A DNA stretch of 64,000 bases from Salaquimonas pukyongi (GCF_001953055.1 NZ_CP019044.1:2356001-2420000), one strand, 5' to 3'; counted from the first letter of the stretch, positions 27,936 through 38,306 are shown. The notes: generated by a model not told the origin, from the letters alone. Program-made: numbers and translations.

Positions 27936-28021
27936 CGTGAAATTGGAAAAGAACGTGTTATATTGACGCAAAGACAGCAAAGCGGCCCTGAGACTGTCGT
28001 CTGGGGGTCGTTTTTATTTTT
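27936..28021 (+). promoter_or_regulatory. greA promoter and attenuator-like leader
   Basis: A likely promoter is GTGAAA (27937-27942) with TATATT (27959-27964), spacer 16. About 20-50 bases into the predicted transcript is a hairpin, CCCTGAGAC against GTCTGGGGG with an imperfect middle (27986-28007), followed by TTTTTATTTTT (28011-28021). The hairpin and T-run lie 60 bases before the greA start, so part of the transcription should end as an RNA of about 50 bases. E. coli greA has the same kind of leader, which yields the short GraL RNA. The similarity is in layout, not in sequence. Confidence 0.5.
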
Positions 28022-28082
28022 GCCGGTTTCAAGCAGTCAAGTCAGCCTCCCGGTAAACCCTCCGGGCGGCAAGCGAGGAAAC

Positions 28083-28556
28083 ATGGAAAAGGTACCGATG
28101 ACAAAGGCGGGTTATGAGATGCTTCAGGCTGAACTGAAGCGCCGCCAGTCCGAGGAGCGCCCCGCCATCATCGCGGCCATTGCCGAGGCGCGCGCCCATG
28201 GCGACCTTTCGGAAAATGCCGAATATCATGCCGCCAAGGAACACCAGAGCCACAATGAAGGCCGCGTCAGCGAGCTTGAGGATCTGCTTTCGCGCGCGGA
28301 AATCATCGACATATCCAAGCTTTCCGGCAAGACGATCAAGTTCGGCGCCACCGTCAAGCTCGTCGATGAGGAAACGGATGAGGAAAAGACCTACCAGATC
28401 GTCGGCGAACAGGAAGCCGATGTGAAGGCAGGCAAGATTTCCATCACCTCGCCGATCGCCCGTGCGATGATCGGCAAGAGCGAAGGCGATTCGATTGAGG
28501 TTGCCGCTCCGGGCGGAGCACGCGATTACGAGATCCTGTCGGTAAAATTCGTCTGA
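28083..28556 (+). CDS. greA: transcription elongation factor GreA
   Basis: The 157-residue protein rescues backtracked RNA polymerase by stimulating cleavage of the transcript 3' end. The N-terminal coiled coil carries the catalytic acidic tip in [14 protein letters not shown] (the conserved D-L-S-E-N-A-E-Y motif), and the C-terminal FKBP-like domain includes [18 protein letters not shown] and [14 protein letters not shown]. The start [14 protein letters not shown] at 28083 follows GCGAGGAAAC. Length is normal. Confidence 0.97.
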   Translation: MEKVPMTKAGYEMLQAELKRRQSEERPAIIAAIAEARAHGDLSENAEYHAAKEHQSHNEGRVSELEDLLSRAEIIDISKLSGKTIKFGATVKLVDEETDEEKTYQIVGEQEADVKAGKISITSPIARAMIGKSEGDSIEVAAPGGARDYEILSVKFV

Positions 28557-28562
28557 TCCGGC

Positions 28563-29432
28563 CTAGGCCGGCGTCCAGTCTTTCTCGTCCTTGTCGAGCC
28601 AGAACTCGCGAAGCCAGCGGGCAGGCCGCGTGCGGTAGCGCAGCTTGGGACAGTCGCCCACCAGCGCCTCTTCCATCTTCGGCGTGCCGTGGAAGCACAT
28701 GACCCGGCAGGACTTGGGCAGTGCCGGCTTGATCAGGAAGTTCAGCGGAAACAGGGGTATGGCCTGACGCTTGAAGCTGCAGATCCAGCCGTCGGGGAAA
28801 TACTCCAGATCGCCATGCCTGATCGCCGTCATGGAGGTGTAGCGTTGTTCACCCTTATAGGCGATGGAGCCTTCCAGGTCGGCAGCGAAATCATCGTACA
28901 GGTAATGATGCAGCCCCGGATCGAGCCGGATTACCGAACCATGGCCACCGGGATTGCCGCGGCGTTTTTCAAGCCAGTCGCGGCCCATGCAAACCTTTCC
29001 CGGCGCATAATCGAATAGCGGCCCAAGCGGCCCGGTAACGACGACGTCGAGGTCCATCTGCAGACAGGGACCCGACAGATTGCCCTCACCCTCACGGAAG
29101 ATGGTGAGTTTGCGCCAGGCGCCACGGCGCTTGCCAGTCGTCATTGCCTTGACCATCTCGTCCTCGAAGGGGACGTTCGGAAGCGGCTGTATCTCAACCT
29201 CGCTGCGGATATCCGCCGCATCCTCGGTAAAGCAGACGAAGCGGAATGGCCGGTCCATATGCCGCTCAACACCGGCATAGAGCCGGTTGACGTAATAGGC
29301 GGGAAACTTGTCGCCCCATTTGATGCAGGTGATGGTGGCCGGAGGCATTGCCGCCGCTGCTTTACGTGCCGCCGCCGCGCCGGACCTGATTTTTCTTCCC
29401 GCAGGAGCGCTGTTGCTTGGTTTTCCGGCCAT
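28563..29432 (-). CDS. GT-A-type glycosyltransferase-like protein
   Basis: The 289-residue product has an Ala/Lys/Arg-rich N-terminal tail, then a glycosyltransferase-like core: ITCIKWGDKFPAYYVNRLY, RFVCFTEDAADI, a D-x-D-type motif in CLQMDLDVVV, and the late FHGTPKMEEA. The order resembles small GT-A enzymes that use nucleotide sugars with a metal bound by the D-x-D. Sugar and acceptor are unknown, and no other glycan genes lie nearby. It converges with greA, with 6 bases between the stops. Confidence 0.65.
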   Translation of the reverse strand: MAGKPSNSAPAGRKIRSGAAAARKAAAAMPPATITCIKWGDKFPAYYVNRLYAGVERHMDRPFRFVCFTEDAADIRSEVEIQPLPNVPFEDEMVKAMTTGKRRGAWRKLTIFREGEGNLSGPCLQMDLDVVVTGPLGPLFDYAPGKVCMGRDWLEKRRGNPGGHGSVIRLDPGLHHYLYDDFAADLEGSIAYKGEQRYTSMTAIRHGDLEYFPDGWICSFKRQAIPLFPLNFLIKPALPKSCRVMCFHGTPKMEEALVGDCPKLRYRTRPARWLREFWLDKDEKDWTPA

Positions 29433-29821
29433 TTATCCAATGTAACTCAATTACAGTCTTCACAGGCAGCCTGATAGCACCCACAAGCCGCACGGCAAGT
29501 CCAAATCGCCAGCACACCGCAAGTATGCCTTCACCTGTTACCGAATCCACACAAGAAAAACATCATTTCAGGGGATTGCCCGAGTTTCCGGGCTTTACCG
29601 GGGAAACGAGAGGCGCTCCACGAGACGTGTTCATGCTCTGCCGGCATCCTGCGCATAACGCACCGCAAGGCGGCTTAAAACCGGCAACAGGACTGGTAAT
29701 TTGCTGTCACATACAACACATACAAGGTGAAAACCCCCACCGGACCGCCTGACAAACAGGCGGACAGGCAGTATAGCTTTACTTGGGATTCCTCCATTTT
29801 GCGTTATTCAAAGAGCAGATA
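29433..29821. other. intergenic region before trxB, 389 bases
   Basis: No gene is supported here. It holds the divergent promoters of the glycosyltransferase-like gene and trxB. The one clear structure is CCGCCTG (29745-29751) and CAGGCGG (29757-29763) with an ACAAA loop, 58 bases before the trxB start, which may act in the trxB leader. Position 29811 carries GCAGATA just ahead of the start codon. Confidence 0.45.
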
Positions 29822-30802
29822 ATGTCAGAAAAAGATACCAATCCAGCCCATTCAAAAGTCATCGTCATCGGATCCGGCCCTGCCGGTTATACCGCGGCAA
29901 TCTATGCTGCGCGCGCGCTCCTGGAGCCGGTCCTGATTGCCGGCCTCGAACAGGGCGGCCAGTTGATGATCACCACCGAGGTCGAAAACTATCCAGGATA
30001 CGCCGATCCCGTTCAGGGGCCGTGGATGATGGACCAGATGCGCCAACAGGCGGAAAACGTCGGCGCGACGATTGTCAACGATCACGTCATGAAGGCCGAT
30101 CTTTCGGTTCGCCCGTTCCGTCTGGAGGGGGATTCGGGGAAGACCTATACCTGCGATGCGCTGATCATTGCTACCGGGGCAAAGGCCAAGTGGCTTGGCC
30201 TGCCGAGCGAACAGAAATTCATGGGCTTTGGCGTGTCGGCCTGCGCAACCTGCGACGGGTTCTTTTATCGCGGCAAGCACGTGCTGGTGGTCGGCGGCGG
30301 CAATTCGGCCGTGGAAGAAGCGCTCTATCTTTCCAATCTTGCCTCCAAGGTGACGCTGGTACACCGGCGGGATGAACTGCGGGCCGAAAAAATTCTCCAG
30401 CAGCGCCTGTTTGCAAAGGAAAACGTCGAATTCATGTGGAACCATGAGCTTGCGGAAATCACCGGCAATGAAGGTGTGCCGCCTGCCGTTACCGGCGCCC
30501 GCCTCAAGCACAGCCAGAGCGGAGAGATCACTGAAGTGTCTGCCGACGGCGTGTTCGTTGCCATCGGCCATGCCCCCCAAACCGAACTGTTCGAGGGACA
30601 GTTGAAGAAAAAACCCTCCGGTTACCTGTGGACGGCCCCCGATTCCACGGCAACTGAAGTTCCCGGCGTCTATGCTGCCGGCGACATCACCGATGAGGTT
30701 TACCGCCAGGCGGTTACGGCGGCCGGTCTGGGTTGCATGGCAGCCCTTGAGGCCGAGCGTTATCTGACCGCCCGCGAAAGCGTGGCCGAAGCCGCCGAAT
30801 AA
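29822..30802 (+). CDS. trxB: thioredoxin-disulfide reductase
   Basis: The 326-residue flavoprotein passes electrons from NADPH to thioredoxin. It has the FAD motif [17 protein letters not shown] (from about residue 15), the redox-active C141-A-T-C144, the NADPH motif [15 protein letters not shown], and the closing FAD motif [20 protein letters not shown]. The start MSEKDTNP at 29822 follows AAGAGCAG. It is followed after a 75-base gap with a short tandem repeat by a LysR gene, a pairing common in Hyphomicrobiales. Confidence 0.96.
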   Translation: MSEKDTNPAHSKVIVIGSGPAGYTAAIYAARALLEPVLIAGLEQGGQLMITTEVENYPGYADPVQGPWMMDQMRQQAENVGATIVNDHVMKADLSVRPFRLEGDSGKTYTCDALIIATGAKAKWLGLPSEQKFMGFGVSACATCDGFFYRGKHVLVVGGGNSAVEEALYLSNLASKVTLVHRRDELRAEKILQQRLFAKENVEFMWNHELAEITGNEGVPPAVTGARLKHSQSGEITEVSADGVFVAIGHAPQTELFEGQLKKKPSGYLWTAPDSTATEVPGVYAAGDITDEVYRQAVTAAGLGCMAALEAERYLTARESVAEAAE

Positions 30803-30819
30803 GCCCTGCAACGGGGTGT

Positions 30820-30857
30820 CACGCCTGTACGCCACGCCTGTACGCCACGCCTGTACG
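30820..30857. repeat. 13-base tandem repeat, three units
   Basis: CACGCCTGTACGC occurs at 30820-30832 and 30833-30845, and a third unit runs from 30846 with its last base changed. The array lies between trxB and the LysR start at 30878. The units are identical, so the repeat is recent and may vary in copy number. Confidence 0.85.
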
Positions 30858-30877
30858 ATTGACGATGGGATGCTGTC

Positions 30878-31768
30878 ATGGACTGGGACAAGTTGCGCAT
30901 TTTTCACAGCGTCGCCGACGCCGGCAGCTTTACCCATGCCGCCAATCAGCTCAATCTCAGCCAATCGGCCATTTCCCGCCAGGTAAGCGCCCTTGAGGCT
31001 GATCTCGGCGTACCGCTTTTCGCCCGCCATGCCCGCGGTCTCGTGCTGACCGAGCAGGGAGAAACGCTGTATCACACCGTCCATGATGTGCTGTTGAAAC
31101 TGCAGCGCACGGTCAATTCGCTGACCGAATCGACGGAAAACCCTGCGGGCAAGCTGCGCATCACCACAACCGTGGGCCTTGGAACCAGCTGGCTGACATC
31201 GCGTATCCATGAATTTCTGGATCATTATCCGGAGGTACAGGTTGAGTTGAACCTGCTCAATGAGGAGCTCGATCTGGCGACAAGACAGGCAGACTGCGCC
31301 ATCCGGCTTCGCCAGCCCAGCCAGGCCGACATCATCCAGCGCAAGCTGTTCACGGTGCATTTCCACATCTACGCTTCGCCCGGATATCTAAAACGCTACG
31401 GCCAGCCGGCCAGTGTGGAGGATCTGGACAACCACCGGATTCTCGCCTTTGGCGAAAACGCCCCACCCTATCTGGCCGACATGAACTGGCTCAAAACGGT
31501 CGGGCGTCCGGAAAACAATCCGCGCCTTCCCGTTTTCGAGGTCAACAACATCATTGCCCTTCGCAAGATCACCGAATCGGGCGCCGGCATTGCCGTTCTG
31601 CCCGACTATGTGGTGGAGGAAAGCCACACCGTCGTCCCCTTGCTGCAAAGCGCCGATGTGCCCAGCTTCGATACTTATTTTTGCTATCCCCAGTCTATGC
31701 GCGGTTCTGCAAAGCTGACGGCCTTCCGTGACTTTCTGATCTCAAAGGCCCGGCACTGGGAATTCTGA
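30878..31768 (+). CDS. LysR family transcriptional regulator
   Basis: The 296-residue protein has a winged helix at the N-terminus (MDWDKLRIFHSVADAGSF, then LNLSQSAISRQVSALEADLG) and an effector domain. It follows trxB on the same strand, a linkage conserved in related bacteria. A role in redox or sulfur control is possible from the neighbour but is inference only. A 13-base tandem repeat lies between the two genes. Confidence 0.9.
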   Translation: MDWDKLRIFHSVADAGSFTHAANQLNLSQSAISRQVSALEADLGVPLFARHARGLVLTEQGETLYHTVHDVLLKLQRTVNSLTESTENPAGKLRITTTVGLGTSWLTSRIHEFLDHYPEVQVELNLLNEELDLATRQADCAIRLRQPSQADIIQRKLFTVHFHIYASPGYLKRYGQPASVEDLDNHRILAFGENAPPYLADMNWLKTVGRPENNPRLPVFEVNNIIALRKITESGAGIAVLPDYVVEESHTVVPLLQSADVPSFDTYFCYPQSMRGSAKLTAFRDFLISKARHWEF

Positions 31769-31842
31769 AACCTGTCCCGGCTTGTCTGTTCCCTTTCTCT
31801 TCTCTAACGTCCGGTAAGGAGAGACGGTCAGGGAGAGAGGCG

Positions 31843-33036
31843 ATGCGGCAGCAAATCCATTCCGGCGGATATCCGGCAAGAATCCGGCAGACAATTCGAC
31901 AACTGCTGCTTGTTCCACTGCTGCTGGTATGCCTGACGGCAAGCGCGTCCGCGCAACTCAGCATCCAGATTGGCGGCAGCGAAGCAGAATTCAGGCAGTG
32001 GCTCGCCCGCGAAGGTTATGACCGTATCGATACCCGCAAGATCGGACTTTCCAACTCTTCCTTTCACGCCTGCAAAAACGGCAAACGCTATCGCGTCAAA
32101 TTCGAATGGACAGGAAAGGTCGACCGCAAGGTAATTGGCAGTTGCCGCAGCGTGCTTGATGAAGCTGCGGTCCGCAAGCAATTGCGGCAGGCTGGCTACC
32201 GCCGCATCACCATCGAGGACCGGGCCGGGAAATTCCTTGCCATCGGCTGCCGGGACGATCAGCGGTACCGCGTTGAAGTAAACTATTATGGCGATATTGG
32301 CCGCGAACGCCGTATTGGCGATTGCCATGATGCGCTGTCCCCTCAGGACGTGACCGCAAGGCTGGAAGAACAGGGCTATGACCGCGTTAACTTCACCGAT
32401 CGCCAGTTGCCGAAATATGTGGCGGAAGCCTGTTCCGGCCGCAATCGCATGGAACTGGTGATCAACCGCTTCGGCGAAATCGCGTCTTCCAGACGCATCG
32501 GTGCCTGCCGCACCGGAATTGATCCCGATGAAATCACCAGCCGGTTGCGCGAGGACGGTTTCGTCGACATCGTCATCATCGACGGCAATCTCCCGCGCTA
32601 TGTTGCAAGCGCCTGCAAGGAAGACAGGCGCTTTGAGATCACCCTCAATCGTTGGGGTGAGATCACCGATCGCGTCCGCACCGGCCGTTGCAGGACCGAG
32701 TTTACAGCTGCCGAAGTGGAACAAACCATGCAGGACGGCGGTTTTTCCAACATCACGGTCATTGAAAAAGGCAACCGCTTCATTACCCGTGGCTGCAGGG
32801 ACAACCGCCATCACCACATTGTGCTGGCGCGCAGCGGCAAGCTTGTAGAACGCCGTGAACTGGGCCGCTGCAATGGTCTTGAAGTCGGCAAGCTCGGTGA
32901 CATCCTGCGCAAGCGCGGCTTTTCCCGCCTGCAGTTTTCCGTTGAGGGCTGTGAGGACAGAAACCGAGTGCGCATCCATTTCGACGAATTCGCCAACCGG
33001 ATGTCAAAGGAAACCGTCGGCAAGTGTGACGACTAG
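31843..33036 (+). CDS. secreted protein with six cysteine-containing repeats, function unknown
   Basis: The 397-residue product has a signal peptide (LLLVPLLLVCLTASASA) and then six units of 50-60 residues. Each has the pattern L-x3-GY/F-x2-I, a conserved Cys after about 25 residues, a strand of R-x-N-x2-G-E-I, and a closing RRIGxC with a second Cys. The helix-then-strands layout recalls PepSY-type domains, but I see no direct family match. Two Cys per unit suggest one disulfide each, formed in the periplasm. The last unit is shorter. Its stop TAG (33034) begins TAGAGCGTGTC, the end sequence of the 310-bp elements, and the next gene starts at 33045. Confidence 0.8.
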   Translation: MRQQIHSGGYPARIRQTIRQLLLVPLLLVCLTASASAQLSIQIGGSEAEFRQWLAREGYDRIDTRKIGLSNSSFHACKNGKRYRVKFEWTGKVDRKVIGSCRSVLDEAAVRKQLRQAGYRRITIEDRAGKFLAIGCRDDQRYRVEVNYYGDIGRERRIGDCHDALSPQDVTARLEEQGYDRVNFTDRQLPKYVAEACSGRNRMELVINRFGEIASSRRIGACRTGIDPDEITSRLREDGFVDIVIIDGNLPRYVASACKEDRRFEITLNRWGEITDRVRTGRCRTEFTAAEVEQTMQDGGFSNITVIEKGNRFITRGCRDNRHHHIVLARSGKLVERRELGRCNGLEVGKLGDILRKRGFSRLQFSVEGCEDRNRVRIHFDEFANRMSKETVGKCDD

Positions 33037-33044
33037 AGCGTGTC
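33034..33044 (+). repeat. solo element end overlapping a stop codon
   Basis: TAGAGCGTGTC is identical to the outer 11 bases of the right ends of the two 310-bp elements (read inward from 8618 and 41330). As in those copies, its TAG is the stop codon of the gene beside it. The rest of the element is missing: ATG of the next gene follows at once. Eleven bases could match by chance, but the stop-codon position is the same in all three. Confidence 0.45.
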
Positions 33045-33944
33045 ATGATGCTCAGCTATCTGCGTGATCATTGGCAGGGGCGCCAGTCACTGGCTTGGAG
33101 CTTCTGGGTCAATCTGATCGCGCTTCGGGCGGCACTGTTCGCCTTGCAGCATTTGGTTACGCCGGAAAAAGGCAGCGATCACAGCGAGCACGCTGCGCTG
33201 GTTCTCACCGTGTCTTTTTTGGTCAACGGCCCGTTGCTGATCTGGCAGATTGTCGGTGTCGTGCGGGCCTGTGATCAGTTCTACCGGCAAACCGGCTCCC
33301 AGGCACTGGTCTGGGGCGCGCAAATATCCATGGTGCTGCTGTTTTTCCTGACCGCCACCTATGCGCTGCAGTCCTGGCAGTTCACCCTGAAAGTTCCAGA
33401 AGAGGAGAATTTCCTTACCCGCATGGATCGCGAGCATGCCGAGCGCTACAGCCTTACCGTCGAAGGCAGTACCCTGCTTCTTTCCGGTTCGATAGAGCTT
33501 GGGGCAACCCGGCGCGTGGGTGCACTCTTGAATCAGGATGCCGCCATCAAACAGGTGGTTCTGGAAAGCGATGGCGGAAACATCTACGAGGGCCGCGGAC
33601 TTGCCGGCTTGTTTGCCGCAAGAGGCCTGGCCACCCATGTTGAAACCAGATGCAGCTCAGCATGCACGATTGCCTTTTCAGGCGGTACGCGCCGAAGCAT
33701 ATCCCGAAACGGCAGGCTGGGCTTTCATCAATACAAGGTGGATGCCGACTACGACATCCTCGTTACCAATCCCCAAAAGGAACAGGAGCGCGACCTGAAG
33801 CGCTTCCGCGAAGCAGGCTTCAGCGATGCCTTTCTTGAACGGATCTTTGCCAGCCGCCCCCAGGAAATGTGGTTTCCCGCTGCCGCCGAATTACTGCAGG
33901 CGGGCGTGGTGCATCATATCGGCAGCGCGGCTGATAGCGAATAG
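33045..33944 (+). CDS. membrane protein with periplasmic ClpP-like domain (COG3904-like)
   Basis: The 299-residue protein has three membrane helices in the first 115 residues (FWVNLIALRAALFALQHL; LVLTVSFLVNGPLLIWQIVG; QISMVLLFFLTATYALQ) and a C-terminal domain like those of COG3904 periplasmic proteins, a branch of the ClpP/crotonase fold. The likely nucleophile is in ETRCSSACTIAFSGG and a possible His in RLGFHQYK. Peptidase activity is inferred. It starts 8 bases after the stop of the six-repeat protein and has no clear ribosome site, so it may be translationally coupled to it. Confidence 0.7.
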   Translation: MMLSYLRDHWQGRQSLAWSFWVNLIALRAALFALQHLVTPEKGSDHSEHAALVLTVSFLVNGPLLIWQIVGVVRACDQFYRQTGSQALVWGAQISMVLLFFLTATYALQSWQFTLKVPEEENFLTRMDREHAERYSLTVEGSTLLLSGSIELGATRRVGALLNQDAAIKQVVLESDGGNIYEGRGLAGLFAARGLATHVETRCSSACTIAFSGGTRRSISRNGRLGFHQYKVDADYDILVTNPQKEQERDLKRFREAGFSDAFLERIFASRPQEMWFPAAAELLQAGVVHHIGSAADSE

Positions 33945-33988
33945 TCGACTGCAGACACCAACCGGGACAGCGATTTTTGAGTTTGAGT

Positions 33989-34963
33989 TTAGTAGAATAT
34001 CTTCTCGCTCTTGCCGATCTCGTCATAAAGGCCGGCAACCTGCTCGCCATATCCGTTGTAGATTAGCGTCGGCACCCGATCGCCGGTATGCAGCACGCGC
34101 TCCGTTGCCTGGCTCCATCGTGGATGAGGCACATCCGGATTGACATTGGCCCAGAAGCCATACTCGGTTGGCGCAAGCTGTTCCCAAAAACTGACCGGCC
34201 GTTCGGCGGTAAAGGTGATCCTGCGGATCGACTTGATCGATTTGAAGCCGTATTTCCACGGCAGCGCGAGACGCAGCGGCGCACCGAACTGCTTGGCAAG
34301 CGGCTTGCCATATGCGCCGGTGACCATAAAGGCGAGATCGTTCGCTGCTTCTTCCATCGTCATCCCTTCCACATAGGGCCAGGGATACCAGAACTGCGAC
34401 TGGCCGGAGGCCATCTCCTTGTCGTGAAAGGTCTCGAAGCGCACATACTTTGCTTTGGATGTCGGCTGCGAATAGTCGAGCAGCGCTTTCATCGCAAAAC
34501 CCGACCAGGGAATCGTCATTGACCACGCCTCCACACACCGGTGGCGGTACAGCCGCTCCTCCAGCGGCATTGCCTTTAGCAGGTCGTCGATGGCAACTGT
34601 CTTCTCCTCCTCCACCGCGCCGTCGATGCGCACTTCCCACGGCCTTGTCTTCAGCGCCTGGGCTGCTTTGTGGATTTCCTTGTGGGAACCGAATTCGTAG
34701 AAATTGTTGTAGCGCAGATTGACCTCTTCCGGCGTAAGTTCGCGGTCGAGCTCATAGGCTTCATTGCGGGGTACCGGGTAAAGGCTGGCGGAAGGATCTT
34801 CTTGTGCGGCCCTGGACAGCGACGGCAAAAGCAATCCGCCTGACAAACTGCCAGCCGCGCCGATCCCCATCGCCATCAGTATCTGCCGGCGATTCAAGAA
34901 TATTTCTTCCGGCGTCGCCTCGGCTTCGCCGATATGCCAGTCCGGTTTCTTCTGAAAATGCAT
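33989..34963 (-). CDS. msrP: protein-methionine-sulfoxide reductase catalytic subunit MsrP
   Basis: The 324-residue periplasmic molybdoenzyme repairs oxidised methionine in envelope proteins. It has a twin-arginine signal (NRRQILM, Arg25-Arg26), the molybdenum-ligating Cys143 in RHRCVEAWSM, and the family motifs FGAPLRLALPWKYGFKSIK and VPHPRWSQATER. Length is normal. Its usual membrane haem partner MsrQ is not next to it here, so it would have to be encoded elsewhere. Confidence 0.95.
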   Translation of the reverse strand: MHFQKKPDWHIGEAEATPEEIFLNRRQILMAMGIGAAGSLSGGLLLPSLSRAAQEDPSASLYPVPRNEAYELDRELTPEEVNLRYNNFYEFGSHKEIHKAAQALKTRPWEVRIDGAVEEEKTVAIDDLLKAMPLEERLYRHRCVEAWSMTIPWSGFAMKALLDYSQPTSKAKYVRFETFHDKEMASGQSQFWYPWPYVEGMTMEEAANDLAFMVTGAYGKPLAKQFGAPLRLALPWKYGFKSIKSIRRITFTAERPVSFWEQLAPTEYGFWANVNPDVPHPRWSQATERVLHTGDRVPTLIYNGYGEQVAGLYDEIGKSEKIFY

Positions 34964-35062
34964 GTCCGTCGCCTCCCGCGGGCAATTTAACCCATGGAGC
35001 AGGACGGCGGGAATTCACTTCTCCGCGAGATACTGGAAAGAGTAATGCTATCGCGTTGGGGC

Positions 35063-35974
35063 TTACATTTTGCCCTGGATGGCGCCGCGATCCTCAAGCT
35101 CGTCCTCGTCGGCACAAAGGTGCTCGTGCTTGGAGGACTTAAATCCGTTCCAGCTCTTGAAATAGTTGGCCGGATCCTGGATTTCCCCGCAGCGGGTCAC
35201 GCTTGCCAGATTGCGCGGAATGCGCACCAGCGGATCGGCAACCCGGTCGCGTTCGATCAGCGTATTGGCACTGCTCTGGCCGAAGGAGTAACGCAGACCC
35301 AGCCAGGCGCTGTGATAGTCATCCTCACCGGCTTCCGCCTCACCGAAAACACTCCAGCGGCCGGAACCTTCAGGCATGAACTCGAAGCTGATATTGGCGG
35401 TGTGGCCGCGCGAGGTCAGGCGGTGGCCGAGCGATCCCCGCAGATTGTCGGTGAAGTAATAGGAAAAATCGACCTCATCGACGAATTCGGTCAGCACGTG
35501 CTGGCCGAACTGAACGCCGGCAAACACATCGATGGTAACCCGCCCGTTATACAGCGACCCTTCAACGCCCATCCGTCCGGCATGTTCGGGATTGACGTAG
35601 CCCCAGTCGCCGTAGATGCCGAGGAGGCCGACATCGGGATCGCGATAGAAAAGATGAAGCCCGGCGGCGGCACTGGTATAGCTCTCGCGATAACTGCCGA
35701 TGCCCATATCGAGCTGTGCGCCAAAGCTGGGTGCAAACGGCATCGGCGTTGCAACAGACGCGATGAACATGTGATTGGTGCTTCCGCCGATGGCACCGCT
35801 TACCGCACTGAACTTGAAATTGACCCCGTCCACCGCTGGCCGCTGCTCGGCAACGGGCGTCGGATCGATCATGTTTACGCCGTCGGAGTTGGCAAGATCA
35901 GCCGCCACCGCAGGGCTTGCCAGCATGGCAGCCGCGGCGATTGTCAATCCCCAGCCTTTGATCTTTGCCCTCAT
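35063..35974 (-). CDS. secreted outer-membrane beta-barrel-like protein, function unknown
   Basis: The 303-residue protein has a signal peptide (GLTIAAAAMLASPAVAA) and a body of alternating aromatic and glycine-rich strands (GAQLDMGIGSYRESY, VDFSYYFTDNLRGSLGHRL, HSAWLGLRYSFG), the look of an outer-membrane barrel. The last 60 residues after YSFG are hydrophilic and Glu/Lys-rich with two Cys, so they may be a periplasmic tail. I do not recognise the family. The start MRAKIKGWG at 35974 gives a proper signal peptide. Confidence 0.65.
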   Translation of the reverse strand: MRAKIKGWGLTIAAAAMLASPAVAADLANSDGVNMIDPTPVAEQRPAVDGVNFKFSAVSGAIGGSTNHMFIASVATPMPFAPSFGAQLDMGIGSYRESYTSAAAGLHLFYRDPDVGLLGIYGDWGYVNPEHAGRMGVEGSLYNGRVTIDVFAGVQFGQHVLTEFVDEVDFSYYFTDNLRGSLGHRLTSRGHTANISFEFMPEGSGRWSVFGEAEAGEDDYHSAWLGLRYSFGQSSANTLIERDRVADPLVRIPRNLASVTRCGEIQDPANYFKSWNGFKSSKHEHLCADEDELEDRGAIQGKM

Positions 35975-36236
35975 CAATGGACAGCCCACCATCCCCGGTT
36001 GCGTCAAGAACCCGGGCCAGCCTTCCCAGGAAGTAGATTAACTAGGCCAGATTCGCCGAACTGGCAAAGAAAATACCGCTTTTCCCCGGCTTCAGGCAGC
36101 TGTCAGATGCCTGATACCTGCCTACTGTGGCAATCCGGCAACGTTTGCCGGGGTTAAAGCCGTTCGGACAGGCGCTGGTTAACCATAAAACGCTGGCCTA
36201 CCGCATTGAAGAAGGCACGCGCCCGGCCGATTCTGC

Positions 36237-37570
<1,334 letters not shown>

Positions 37571-38260
37571 TCAATCAGCGAAAACATGCCCCATTAGCCA
37601 CCGGTCCACCCCGCATAACGGTTCCAGGCGTCCGATCAGGTAGTCAACACAGTTTGAGGAGAATACGGCATCGTCATAGGCCTCATTGCGATTGCGCACG
37701 ACAATGCCCTTTTGACGCGCAAGTTTCTCTGCTTCCTGCGGCACCTCCAGTCCGGCCGGCACGCGTTTGAGCACAGGAGCTTCCAGATGACAACCGGCCT
37801 GCCGGGCCTGTTGCAAAGCATCTCCCAGCGCTTTGCGCTTGCCGCCATCGGCAATGGCCTCGCGGTAGCGTCGGAGCGTTTGCTTGTCGAAGCCCCACAA
37901 GCCGGCACCAAGCCCAAGGCCGCCTGCAGTAAAAACGACATGCAGCCCCGGCGAGCGCATGGGATGATCCCCGGCCCAGAAGATCAGGTGCAGATAGGTG
38001 TAGTAAGGCGTCTTGTCCTTTGAAAACCGTGTGTCGCGGTAGATGCGCCGCAGCGACCGGTTTGTGGCGGCAATTGCCTTGTGCGGCGGGTTCATCGCCG
38101 CCAGCTTTGGCGCAAGTGCATCAATCAGCGCCAGGCAAGGCCCTACTGCAAGCGTTTGAAACCGGTCGCGATTTTCAGCAAACCATTCCCGGCTGTTGTT
38201 CTCGGCCAGTTCCGCCAGAAACGCCGGCAGCGATTTCGGTATACCGGCAAACTCCGTCAC
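37571..38260 (-). CDS. DUF2461 family protein
   Basis: The 229-residue protein matches the DUF2461 (TIGR02453) family: SLPAFLAELAENNSREWFAENRDR near the N-terminus (here AENNSREWFAENRDR), then RIYRDTRFSKDKTPYYT and LHVVFTAGGLGLGAGLWGFD. The family is widespread and has no established function. The start is a GTG at 38260, since a longer reading would run into the terminator hairpin at 38278-38306. It is cytosolic. Confidence 0.85.
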   Translation of the reverse strand: MTEFAGIPKSLPAFLAELAENNSREWFAENRDRFQTLAVGPCLALIDALAPKLAAMNPPHKAIAATNRSLRRIYRDTRFSKDKTPYYTYLHLIFWAGDHPMRSPGLHVVFTAGGLGLGAGLWGFDKQTLRRYREAIADGGKRKALGDALQQARQAGCHLEAPVLKRVPAGLEVPQEAEKLARQKGIVVRNRNEAYDDAVFSSNCVDYLIGRLEPLCGVDRWLMGHVFAD

Positions 38261-38277
38261 CCTATCCCTCCAAACAA

Positions 38278-38306
38278 AAACCCTCCGGCACACAACCGGA
38301 GGGTTT
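38278..38306 (-). terminator. intrinsic terminator of the BA14K-family gene
   Basis: AAACCCTCCGG (38278-38288) and CCGGAGGGTTT (38296-38306) form an 11-base stem with a CACACAA loop. On the minus strand it ends in TTTTTG, 28 bases after the stop of the BA14K-family gene. Confidence 0.88.

Noticed and set aside
27666-28082. A longer GreA with a 139-residue N-terminal extension
   Set aside because: The extension overlaps the divergent oxidoreductase gene and the attenuator-like hairpin; the start at 28083 matches the family.
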